NCBI GenBank assembly: GCA_964394585.1
Contig: CAYMYI010000033.1
Coordinates: 1 to 36,103, forward strand
Length of the DNA: 36,103 nt
Source: CAYUJH01 sp964394585
GTDB lineage: Bacteria > Bacteroidota > Bacteroidia > Cytophagales > Flammeovirgaceae
Reading direction: 5' to 3'
Position numbers and translations under genes: made by a program. Under the pieces are notes generated by a model that searched no databases, had not been told where the DNA came from, and was given only the letters and a program-made list of their open reading frames with translations. This document shows, one piece after another, positions 1 to 7,565 of the stretch; position 1 is the first letter of the stretch, and each line of letters begins with the position of its first letter.

Positions 1-507
1 GGTTTGTTCCCAAATTTCCGGCCCGGTGGTTTCGTAGTGTGCCTGGCGGTTTGAGAGGTTATCGTATTGGTTGGGGTAGAACGAGTTAGGAATTTCTTGA
101 TTTAGCTTGCGAGCCACCGAATAATAGGAGCGAGGGTCGTCAGGGGCAACATTGGTAGGGCATACGATTACTTCGGCACCTACCGCTCGTAAAATATCAA
201 TCTTCTCTTGCGATTGTTTATCCGACATGGTAAAAATGCAGCGGTATCCCTTCGAGATAGCCGTGAGTGCTAACCCCATACCGGTATTTCCTGAAGTACC
301 TTCAATGATAGTACCGCCGGGTTTCAGAATCCCTTCTTTCTCGGCATCTTCAATCATTTTTAGTGCCATCCGGTCTTTCATGGAGTTGCCTGGATTAAAA
401 TATTCTACTTTCACTAACACAGTGCCTTTTACATCGTTAGCGACTTTATTCAACTTTACAAGCGGCGTGTTGCCAATGGTTTCAATAATAGAATTGTAAT
501 ATTTCAT
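1..507 (-). CDS. PLP-dependent cysteine synthase / cystathionine beta-synthase family enzyme, 3' end cut by the window
   Basis: The 169 visible N-terminal residues are a fold-type II PLP enzyme that condenses serine or acetylserine with a sulfur nucleophile (cysteine or cystathionine synthesis, cytosolic). The start is the ATG at 507-505. Visible motifs are IGNTPLVKLNKV near residues 11-22, the PLP-lysine context NPGNSMKDRMA (Lys44), and the phosphate-binding loop EGTSGNTGMGLA (69-80). The stretches RGYRCIFTM and DILRAVGAEV resemble cystathionine beta-synthases more than CysK/CysM. Whether C-terminal CBS regulatory domains follow cannot be seen because the gene runs off the left edge at codon 169. 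A TAnnTTTG promoter element lies 26-33 bases upstream on the same strand. The enzyme class is clear; the choice between cystathionine beta-synthase and cysteine synthase is inference. Confidence 0.9.
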   Translation of the reverse strand, partial: MKYYNSIIETIGNTPLVKLNKVANDVKGTVLVKVEYFNPGNSMKDRMALKMIEDAEKEGILKPGGTIIEGTSGNTGMGLALTAISKGYRCIFTMSDKQSQEKIDILRAVGAEVIVCPTNVAPDDPRSYYSVARKLNQEIPNSFYPNQYDNLSNRQAHYETTGPEIWEQT

Positions 508-532
508 GGAATTTAATCTTATGATTTTCAAT

Positions 533-540
533 CAAAATTA
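533..540 (-). promoter_or_regulatory. Candidate -7 promoter element of the PLP enzyme gene
   Basis: On the minus strand these bases read TAATTTTG, a full match to the Bacteroidota -7 consensus TAnnTTTG. Transcription would start about 20 bases before the ATG at 507. No clear TTTG -33 box sits at the expected distance, so this rests on the -7 element only. Confidence 0.4.
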
Positions 541-643
541 GTAAAATTGCGACTTAAAAAATTCGGGTGTACGTTACTAAAGCTAAAAGCACACGTTAAT
601 AATTGCTTTTCTATCCATATCTCCTAACTAAACATCATACTCA

Positions 644-1024
644 ATGAACACTGATCAACGTCCGCGCTATTCCAAAGAAGAGTTAAAAGAGTTTGAAGAA
701 CTTTTGCTTGAAAAGCGCAACAAAGCTTACAAAGAACTCGAGAGTTTGAAAGACTCCATCAAGCAGACCTCTAGCGGGTCTGATAACAACCACGGTAGTT
801 TGAAAACGCTTGAAGATGGTGCCGATGCTTTGGAAAGGGAGCAACTTAACCAATTGGCTGCCCGAACCATGAAGTACATTCAGCAGCTTGATAATGCACT
901 GATTCGCATTAAAAACAATACATATGGTTATTGTGTTGATACCGGAAAGCTTATTTCCAAAGAACGTTTAAAAGCTGTGCCGCATACGCAACACAGCATC
1001 GAAGCAAAACTTAACAAAAACTAA
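644..1024 (+). CDS. TraR/DksA C4-type zinc-finger family protein, degenerate finger
   Basis: A 126-residue cytosolic protein with an N-terminal charged coiled-coil region (about residues 10-90) and a C-terminal TraR/DksA-type finger. DksA-family proteins bind in the RNA polymerase secondary channel and modulate promoters, often with ppGpp. The finger region YGYCVDTGKLISKERLKA keeps the family's TGKLI...RL.A.P layout, but only the first of the four zinc cysteines (Cys97) remains. The other three positions are Thr100, Ser118 and Ala121. From memory, this reduced form is common in Bacteroidota homologues, so it is probably a functional zinc-free variant. The start is the ATG at 644. The gene faces the carboxyltransferase gene and ends in a shared hairpin terminator. 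Family assignment is firm; the regulatory role is inferred from the family. Confidence 0.9.
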   Translation: MNTDQRPRYSKEELKEFEELLLEKRNKAYKELESLKDSIKQTSSGSDNNHGSLKTLEDGADALEREQLNQLAARTMKYIQQLDNALIRIKNNTYGYCVDTGKLISKERLKAVPHTQHSIEAKLNKN

Positions 1025-1030
1025 AATGAA

Positions 1031-1070
1031 AAGGAGGCTGTCTGTTGGAAAAGGCAGCCTCTTTTTGTTT
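1031..1070. terminator. Bidirectional intrinsic terminator between convergent genes
   Basis: GAGGCTG at 1034-1040 pairs with CAGCCTC at 1055-1061. The stem extends inward by three more pairs, including one G-U, around an 8-base loop. It is followed by CTTTTTGTTTTT on the plus strand and preceded by an A-rich tract, so it can end both the TraR/DksA-like gene (+) and the carboxyltransferase gene (-). Confidence 0.85.
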
Positions 1071-2699
1071 TTAGGTTTGGATAACACCCAACTTGTAGGG
1101 TTTGCGTTCGGGGTTATGATTTGCCGCTTCAATACCTTTTGAAATAACGTGGCGCGTTTCCAGCGGATCGATGACGCCATCGACCCAAAGGCGTGCAGCA
1201 GCATAATATGGAGAAAGTTGCGAATTATACCGATCGGTAATTTCTGCAAGCATAGCTTGTTCGTCTTCTTTGCTAAGTTCTTCTCCCTTTGCTTTTAACG
1301 AGCTTACTTTTATTTGGAGAAGTGTTTTGGCTGCCGAAGCACCACTCATTACCGCCATTTGTGCGGTAGGCCATGCGTAGATGAGTCGAGGGTCATATGC
1401 TTTTCCGCACATGGCATAGTTGCCAGCTCCGTAGGAGTTCCCCACCACGATAGTGAACTTCGGTACTACGGAGTTTGCCATAGCGTTCACCATTTTGGCG
1501 CCATCTTTAATGATACCCCCGTGCTCTGCCCGGCTGCCTACCATAAAACCGGATACATCTTGCAAGAACACAAGCGGAATGCGTTTCTGGTTGCAGTTCA
1601 TGATAAAGCGTGCCGCTTTATCGGCAGAGTCGGAGTAGATTACCCCACCCATTTGCATTTCCCCTTTTTTGGTACGTAGCACTTTGCGTTGGTTGGCTAC
1701 AATACCTACCGACCAGCCATCGATACGCGCATATCCACAAATTAGCGTTTGTCCGTATCCTTCTTTGTATTGTTCAAATTCAGAGTTATCCACCAATCGC
1801 TCAATAATATCGAGCATATCGTAAGGCTTTACGCGGTCGGCAGGGAATAACCCATAGAGTTCTTCTTGTGTTTTGGCGGGGAGTTGTGGTTCTTTCCGCC
1901 GATAACCTGCGAATATAGGCTCAGCGGCATTATCGATTAGGCTACGGACTTGGTCGAGGCACGATTGGTCATCGGGACATTTGTAGTCGGTAACCCCCGA
2001 AATTTCCGAATGTGTGGTAGCGCCGCCGAGGGTTTCGTTGTCTACTTCTTCTCCAATAGCCGATTTTACCAAATATGAACCCGCCAAAAATACCGAGCCG
2101 GTTCCTTCGACAATCAGCGCTTCGTCTGACATAATCGGCAAATAAGCGCCTCCGGCTACACAACTACCCATGATGGCTGCAATTTGCAAAATTCCTTGTG
2201 CCGACATCACCGCGTTGTTTCTGAAAATTCGCCCGAAATGTTCTTTATCAGGAAAGATTTCGTCTTGCATCGGTAAGAATACCCCTGCTGAATCTACCAA
2301 ATAAATAATCGGAAGGTTGTTTTCAATAGCAATTTCTTGTGCTCGTAGGTTTTTCTTTCCGGTGATAGGAAACCAAGCTCCTGCCTTTACGGTGGCATCG
2401 TTGGCAACAATCACACAAAGCCTACCGCTGACTTTGCCCACTACTACCACTACCCCTCCCGAAGGGCAACCTCCATATTCGGGGTACATCTCTTCGCCTG
2501 CAAAAGCGCCTACTTCGAGGTAGTCGTTGGCATCGTCGAGTAAGTAGGCAATGCGTTCGCGAGCCGTTAGTTTTCCTTTCTTATGTTGCGACTCAATCTT
2601 TTTTTCGCCCCCTCCTAACTTTACTTTGTCGTAACGCGTCTTTAGCTTAAAGGAAAGTTGTTTGAGGGCATCTTCGTTCTTGTTAAACTCTAAATCCAT
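1071..2699 (-). CDS. Acyl-CoA carboxylase carboxyltransferase (beta) subunit, methylcrotonyl-CoA carboxylase type
   Basis: A 542-residue biotin-dependent carboxyltransferase, which moves the carboxyl group from carboxybiotin to an acyl-CoA in the cytosol. Its length and the paired crotonase-like N and C halves match the family. Motifs include KLTARERI near residue 45, GGCPSGGVVVVVGKVSGR, VDSAGVFLPMQDE followed by FPDKEHFGRIF, GSCVAGGAYLPIMSDE, LGGATTHSEISGVTDY, and in the C half FLQDVSGFMVG and VVGNSYGAGNYAM. The LPMQDE..FPD stretch matches methylcrotonyl-CoA carboxylase beta chains (leucine degradation) better than propionyl-CoA carboxylases, which have a GGARIQEG-like stretch there. No biotin-carrying alpha subunit gene is in the window, so the exact substrate stays an inference. 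The start is the ATG at 2699, with a TAnnTTTG element 35-42 bases upstream. Confidence 0.93.
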   Translation of the reverse strand: MDLEFNKNEDALKQLSFKLKTRYDKVKLGGGEKKIESQHKKGKLTARERIAYLLDDANDYLEVGAFAGEEMYPEYGGCPSGGVVVVVGKVSGRLCVIVANDATVKAGAWFPITGKKNLRAQEIAIENNLPIIYLVDSAGVFLPMQDEIFPDKEHFGRIFRNNAVMSAQGILQIAAIMGSCVAGGAYLPIMSDEALIVEGTGSVFLAGSYLVKSAIGEEVDNETLGGATTHSEISGVTDYKCPDDQSCLDQVRSLIDNAAEPIFAGYRRKEPQLPAKTQEELYGLFPADRVKPYDMLDIIERLVDNSEFEQYKEGYGQTLICGYARIDGWSVGIVANQRKVLRTKKGEMQMGGVIYSDSADKAARFIMNCNQKRIPLVFLQDVSGFMVGSRAEHGGIIKDGAKMVNAMANSVVPKFTIVVGNSYGAGNYAMCGKAYDPRLIYAWPTAQMAVMSGASAAKTLLQIKVSSLKAKGEELSKEDEQAMLAEITDRYNSQLSPYYAAARLWVDGVIDPLETRHVISKGIEAANHNPERKPYKLGVIQT

Positions 2700-2733
2700 G
2701 TATGCTTATTTTTTGTGATGGGTTAAGGACGTG

Positions 2734-2741
2734 CAAATATA
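2734..2741 (-). promoter_or_regulatory. Candidate -7 promoter element of the carboxyltransferase gene
   Basis: The minus strand reads TATATTTG, a full match to TAnnTTTG, giving a leader of about 28 bases. A TTTG lies only 10 bases further upstream, too close for the usual spacing of about 19-20, so the -33 box is not convincing. Confidence 0.4.
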
Positions 2742-2937
2742 AACATTCAGGCAAAGGCAGCGTAAGGGCATTGCGCTTCTGTACGGCTCATTGGATTTTC
2801 GGGGCGAGGGGACCTTAAAAGGCGATTCATTTGTCGGTTTACTTCAAATTTTTATCTTCATGAACTAAAGGGTTACTTCCCTTAAGTTTTCTTGAATTGT
2901 ATGTTTTACACGATAATCAACCCCAAAAACACTAATT

Positions 2938-3453
2938 ATGAAATTAACAAAAAGAGAGTGGAAACAAATTTTGTGGATAGGAGTAGCTTGGCTCGTACCA
3001 ATGGTACTGTTTTATGGGTTTATCGATGGGGAGTTTGAAGCATCGCGTATTGCCGGCCTGGTGGTAGGGGCAATCATCTTTGCGTTTAGTTTTACGATGG
3101 CTACAAAATACTTTGTCAATTCTACACTGAAAACCCTTAAGATAGAACTCCACGAAGGAGAGCAGTTGCTAAAAGAGGGTGGAGCGAATCATTTTGTAAA
3201 CAAAGAAGCGGTAGGAGGGAAACTCGTGTTAACCGATAAAGCATTTGTTTTCAAATCGCACAAAATGAATATCCAAAACCATACAGTGCGGTACGAATTA
3301 CCTACCATCGAAAAAATTACCGCTGAAAAAACGTTGGGTATTGTGGATAACGGCATCAAGTTGCACCTTACCGATGGCTCTACAGAGTTTTTTGTAGTGA
3401 ATGACCGTAACGATTGGCTTAGAACGCATGAAACAGTAAGCATATCGGTTTGA
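2938..3453 (+). CDS. Small two-TM membrane protein with a GRAM/PH-like cytosolic domain
   Basis: A 171-residue protein with two predicted N-terminal membrane helices (about residues 10-28 and 36-60). A soluble C-terminal domain from about residue 75 has the pattern GEQLLKEGGANHF...GGKLVLTDKAFVFK...IEKI...GIKLHLTDGSTEFFVV..RNDWL. That is the strand pattern of GRAM or bacterial PH-like domains, which often bind membranes or partner proteins. No catalytic residues are apparent. It stands alone between oppositely oriented genes, starts at the ATG at 2938 (the first codons are ATG AAA TTA ACA AAA), and ends just before a small hairpin terminator. The GRAM-like reading is a pattern judgement from the sequence; the cellular role is unknown. 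Confidence 0.75.
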   Translation: MKLTKREWKQILWIGVAWLVPMVLFYGFIDGEFEASRIAGLVVGAIIFAFSFTMATKYFVNSTLKTLKIELHEGEQLLKEGGANHFVNKEAVGGKLVLTDKAFVFKSHKMNIQNHTVRYELPTIEKITAEKTLGIVDNGIKLHLTDGSTEFFVVNDRNDWLRTHETVSISV

Positions 3454-3458
3454 ATGCT

Positions 3459-3480
3459 GGTTGAAGCAACCTGTTTTTTT
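3459..3480 (+). terminator. Short intrinsic terminator after the GRAM-like protein gene
   Basis: GGTTG (3459-3463) and CAACC (3467-3471) form a 5-bp stem with an AAG loop, two bases before a run of seven T. It begins 6 bases after the stop codon. The stem is short but the position is right. Confidence 0.55.
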
Positions 3481-3497
3481 GGGATTGATAGCACTGA

Positions 3498-3630
3498 ATG
3501 AAAAATACGAAAGCGACCATTTTAAAAGCTGCTCTGAAGCTATTCAACCAACAAGGGTTTGTGTAAATACGCGCTTACAGCATATTGCCGACCAAGCCAA
3601 TTTGAGCATATGCAGAAAAGCGGATAGCAA
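3498..3630 (+). pseudogene. Frameshifted, truncated remnant of a TetR/AcrR-family regulator (DNA-binding domain only)
   Basis: From the ATG at 3498 the frame reads MKNTKATILKAALKLFNQQG followed by FV, which looks like the first helices of a TetR-family HTH domain, then meets TAA at 3564. From 3563 a second frame continues NTRLQHIADQANLSI, which is the family's recognition region (..RLQHIA..A.LS.GNL.YHF). The two halves join at G-F-V-N-T-R if two extra bases near 3563-3566 are removed. After LSI the similarity fades (CRKADSKAI may be a damaged YHF..K.AI) and no ligand-binding domain follows. The sequence then runs into the 3' end of the oppositely oriented kinase gene. The fragment is intergenic between two intact genes. 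That it is a relic is inferred from pattern matching by eye. Confidence 0.65.
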
Positions 3631-3635
3631 AGCGA

Positions 3636-6600
3636 TTAGCGAGGGAGGTGTACCGTAAACGTAGTTCCTTCCGAAGGTTTGCTTTCCACAGCGATGGATC
3701 CGCCTAAGGCTTCGATCTGGTTTTTGGTCATGTAAAGCCCAAGCCCTTGCCCGTCGGCAGTAGAGTGCAAGCGTGAACCCAGTTTAAAGAGCTTATGCCC
3801 GTACAATTCCAAATCGATACCAGTGCCATAATCGCGCACACTGATTACCACAAAGCCGCTTTCTTGCGAAGCACTCACATCGATTTCTTTGGAGAACCGC
3901 GTGAGCCCATACTTAATCCCGTTGGTAATCAGATTGTGAAAGATGCTATCTAAATAAGCAGGAATTGCCTTTACCGTGAGATGTTCCTCAACCGAGAGGT
4001 TTACGGTGGCTTGCCTTTCTTCAATTAGCTGACGGTTCAGTTCGAGCACTCGCTGTATCGCTTCGTATACCGAACACGAAGTACGATCTTCAGGGTTAAA
4101 TTGGTTCTCGAAATACAACAGTTCGCTCAAGTTGCGGATGGTAGTATCTAGCTTTTCGGTGGTAGTGCGGAGTAGTTCTAGGTAAGCGATTTCCTCCGGG
4201 TCGTTAATTAGAATTTCGGTAAGCCCCAGCAGGTTGGCTACCGATGACCGAATATTGTGCGAGGTAATGTAAGAGAACTCTTTGAGTCGGTTGTTTTGGT
4301 CGAGCGTAGTATGTAGCAATGCTTCTAATTCCTTTTGTTTATCGAGCAAATCGGTTACATCTTTTTTAACTACAATCGTGTATAAAAATTCTCCTTCTTC
4401 AGTATAGATAGGCGTAGTTTCGTACTGAATCCAACAAGGTGTATGATCGCGCTTTTGTAAGAAAAGAATCCCCTGATAGGGTATATGTTCTTTTAACGAA
4501 AGGCGCATTTTAGCGAGTTGAGCCATATCGGTGTGTTCGCTGATAAGCCCTTCGGCTAGCTGTAATCCGATGACCTCTTGGGAATTTACCCCCAATATTT
4601 TGTAGTTGGCACTGTTTACCCACGTGATGTTGCCTTCGGCATCGCAGGTGAGTAAAATATCGGAAGTACGCTCTGCTACGTGAGCTAGGCGTTGCATTTC
4701 GGTTTCGGTGTTGATGAGCCGCGTGATGTCCAGGGTAAGTGTATCCCACATAACATTTCCGTTGGGGAGTTTCTTGGGAATCCCCCTGCCATTGACCCAC
4801 TTCACCCTGCCATCGGGCATAACCCCTTTGAACGTATGGTTCCATGGGGTTAAGTTTTTCGCCGACTCGTGAATACTTAGCGTTAAGGCTTCCAAATCTT
4901 TTTCGGGTACTTTACTCCAAACCGCACTAATGTCTTTTAGTGCCGTTTCTTGGGAAACTTCCCATACCTCTTCTACACCTCGGCTGATGTACTCTACATA
5001 ATCGGTGCCGTCGGGGCGCACGATGTATCGTAAGATAAGCCCCGGGATATTATCGGCAATGTTGCTCAACATTTCGGTGGTTTCTCGCAGCTCCTTTTCG
5101 TAGTTTTCTCGTTCGGTAACATCGATGATAATCGAGAAGATGTAGCTTTTATCTTTGAAAGGCAGTGTGGTGCTGTACACCTCTACTTCGCGAATTTCGC
5201 CCGAAGCCAGCTTGTGCTGAAAATGAAAAAACTCCTGTCCGTTTTCAATTGCTTGTTGCATTTTTTTGCGTATCTCAGGCTCGGTAAGCTGGTTGATATC
5301 AAAAATAGTCCGTTGTTTAAGTTCATCGTGTGTATATCCATAGAACTTTTCAGCAGCTTCGTTCGCATCGATGATATGCCCATTTGAAGGGTCGATGAGC
5401 AGTTGCGCCAACCGCCCCTTTTGGAAAATAGTACGAAATCGGTTCTCACTTTCTTTTAACGAGGCAATTGCAGCACGGCGTGCGGTGATATCGAAAAACG
5501 TACAAATGACTTGATGTACTTCGCCTTCTTCGTTGAAAAGTGGGAAAGCATCAACCGATAGCCAGATGTAATCTTTTTTACTAGGGCGGTATACCCCCAT
5601 TACAATTTCAGAGATGATTTTTTTTTCGCGGATTGCGCGGGGGACAGGGTAGGCTTCGTTGGGGAAAAATGTGCCGTCGTCTTGGAGAATATGCCATTCG
5701 GTAGAATATACCGAGCGCCCCACCAATTGCGCTTCTGAAAGCCCTAATAGATCAAACGCTTTATCGTTACATTCCATTACATCGCCTCGATTGTTTAAAA
5801 GTTGCACCCCAATTTGCAGGTTCATGAACAAGTTTCGGAAGCGGCGTTCACTTTGCCGAAGGGCAACTGCCATTAGTTTGCGGCGGTAAATAGCATAGGC
5901 GTTGGCGATTAGTTCTGTTAAAGAGGCGAGGTAGTTTTCCTCTTCGTATTTCCATTCGCGGTACTCAAAGCAATGTTCGGCACAAATAATTCCTAATTGG
6001 ACATCATCGCTTTGAACTTGCGCATCGAGCATCGAGTAAATCTGATTTTCACGAAAATAACTTAACGGAAACTCAGAGGTAATCGGGTCGGTGTGTACGT
6101 TGGTAATAGCTACGGTACGTTTATTCAAAAGCGCTGTGGTGTATAGCGGATAGTCTTTCACCGGTAGCGAGCCTTCTGAAAAGACTCGATCTTTGCCGAG
6201 GTCGTACAGATGAATACAATCAATCGTTTCTTTATTGTGCTGAAAACGCCAAAAAGACAGGCGATGTACTTCCAAAATATGTGCTCCTTCTTTAGTAAGT
6301 AGCCCAATGAACTCCTCGAACGTGTGTTCTTGTAAACTACTTGCCACAGATAGTTTTAGGAGCGAGTCAGCAAAACGCTGCTGCAGGTTTTTTTGCCGTT
6401 TGAATTGGGTGATATCACGGGCGATAGAATAAAATTTTTGGCTGTTATAGTCAATCACGGTATTCCACTCCAACCAAACGTAAGTGCCATTTTTCTTGCG
6501 GTATCGGTTTTCAAATTTTAGAGTTTCACCTTTCCCTTTGGTTAATTCTTCGGCTTCTTGTTGGGTTCGGTCTAAATCGTCGGGGTGGACAAAGTGTAAA

Positions 6601-7487
6601 AAAGGCTGAGCTTTTAGTTCTTCGTCTGTATACCCTAGTATTTCTTCCCACTTGGGGTTGAGTACTTCAAAGTAGCCTTTAAAATTAGAGATTGCCATTA
6701 AATCGCTGCTAATTTTGAACAGCTTTTGGAACTCTTCGAGTTGGGCTTTCGCTTGTTTTGTTTGTGTAATATCTTGAATAGCACCATCAAATACTAACTG
6801 GTTATCGGCATCGCGAGAGGCAATAGCACTTATTAATCCCCAAAAAACAGATCCATCGAAGCGGCGGAAAAGCACTTCAAAGTTTTTGACAGCACCTTTT
6901 TTTAGTAAGATTTTGCTTAATGTCTCGCGTTGTTGAGGGTCGGCATATAGTTCTTCGCTTTTAGCATCAAGCAAGGTTTTTCCATTAGGATACCCAAATA
7001 AGCGGATCATGGCTTTGTTCACATAAATCAATCCTTGTTCGGGTGTACTCCGGTAAATGCCGTCTTGTATGTTTTGGTTGATAGATGCCAACAAGTTTTG
7101 ACTTTTCCGCATAAGGGCTTCTTCGTGCTTTTGTCTTGAAATATCTTTTACCAGTACAGATACCCCATCAATCTTTCCGTTTTCATTGTAGATGGGGGCG
7201 TATGTGTCTTCGTAATATTTTCGTTGGAGTGCCGAATCGCCATATACCTCTATTTGTACAAAATGTTCTCCTTGTAAAGCCCTATCAAAGTTTTCTTTGG
7301 CTTTTTGGCGGTCTTCTTCTATGCTAATGTAATCGAGCATATTGCGCCCTAAGGCAATTTGCACACCCCAGATTGCGTGCATAGTTTGCGCATGTATTTT
7401 GTTAAAATAAGTATACTCATACTTTGGGTTCAGTGCAAAGGCAATTAAGGTAGGATGGCTATCAAGAATGTTGATTAAAGCGTCCAT
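3636..7487 (-). CDS. Cytosolic multi-PAS/GAF sensor histidine kinase
   Basis: A 1283-residue hybrid-free sensor kinase without signal peptide or membrane helix. Domains in order: about three PAS domains (residues 1-115, 125-245, 250-365), a GAF domain (about 375-545), four more PAS domains (about 555-685, 690-805, 810-930, 935-1055), then a kinase core. PAS-associated ends such as DGAIQDITQ, YSIARDITQ, CTFFDITAR, SIIIDVTER and WDTLTLDIT mark the units. The phosphoacceptor is His1077 in SYITSHNIRSSVANLLGL. The ATPase boxes are N (HNLITNGIKYG, 1184-1194), G1 (DYGTGIDL, 1219-1226), F (KLFKLG) and G2 (GQGLGLYM, 1246-1253). It autophosphorylates and should pass phosphate to a response regulator, but no receiver domain is fused or encoded nearby. 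Its ligands are unknown. The start is the ATG at 7487. Confidence 0.93.
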   Translation of the reverse strand: MDALINILDSHPTLIAFALNPKYEYTYFNKIHAQTMHAIWGVQIALGRNMLDYISIEEDRQKAKENFDRALQGEHFVQIEVYGDSALQRKYYEDTYAPIYNENGKIDGVSVLVKDISRQKHEEALMRKSQNLLASINQNIQDGIYRSTPEQGLIYVNKAMIRLFGYPNGKTLLDAKSEELYADPQQRETLSKILLKKGAVKNFEVLFRRFDGSVFWGLISAIASRDADNQLVFDGAIQDITQTKQAKAQLEEFQKLFKISSDLMAISNFKGYFEVLNPKWEEILGYTDEELKAQPFLHFVHPDDLDRTQQEAEELTKGKGETLKFENRYRKKNGTYVWLEWNTVIDYNSQKFYSIARDITQFKRQKNLQQRFADSLLKLSVASSLQEHTFEEFIGLLTKEGAHILEVHRLSFWRFQHNKETIDCIHLYDLGKDRVFSEGSLPVKDYPLYTTALLNKRTVAITNVHTDPITSEFPLSYFRENQIYSMLDAQVQSDDVQLGIICAEHCFEYREWKYEEENYLASLTELIANAYAIYRRKLMAVALRQSERRFRNLFMNLQIGVQLLNNRGDVMECNDKAFDLLGLSEAQLVGRSVYSTEWHILQDDGTFFPNEAYPVPRAIREKKIISEIVMGVYRPSKKDYIWLSVDAFPLFNEEGEVHQVICTFFDITARRAAIASLKESENRFRTIFQKGRLAQLLIDPSNGHIIDANEAAEKFYGYTHDELKQRTIFDINQLTEPEIRKKMQQAIENGQEFFHFQHKLASGEIREVEVYSTTLPFKDKSYIFSIIIDVTERENYEKELRETTEMLSNIADNIPGLILRYIVRPDGTDYVEYISRGVEEVWEVSQETALKDISAVWSKVPEKDLEALTLSIHESAKNLTPWNHTFKGVMPDGRVKWVNGRGIPKKLPNGNVMWDTLTLDITRLINTETEMQRLAHVAERTSDILLTCDAEGNITWVNSANYKILGVNSQEVIGLQLAEGLISEHTDMAQLAKMRLSLKEHIPYQGILFLQKRDHTPCWIQYETTPIYTEEGEFLYTIVVKKDVTDLLDKQKELEALLHTTLDQNNRLKEFSYITSHNIRSSVANLLGLTEILINDPEEIAYLELLRTTTEKLDTTIRNLSELLYFENQFNPEDRTSCSVYEAIQRVLELNRQLIEERQATVNLSVEEHLTVKAIPAYLDSIFHNLITNGIKYGLTRFSKEIDVSASQESGFVVISVRDYGTGIDLELYGHKLFKLGSRLHSTADGQGLGLYMTKNQIEALGGSIAVESKPSEGTTFTVHLPR

Positions 7488-7565
7488 GTAAGATATTTAT
7501 AATAACGATAGATGACGCTTGTAATTTAATAGATTATCAAACTAGAAGCACATACCCAGTAAAGA

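Noticed and set aside
3461..3658. A 65-codon open frame that might be called a small gene
   Set aside because: Only its middle has meaning, as the second half of the frameshifted TetR remnant; its start is out of register with the family.
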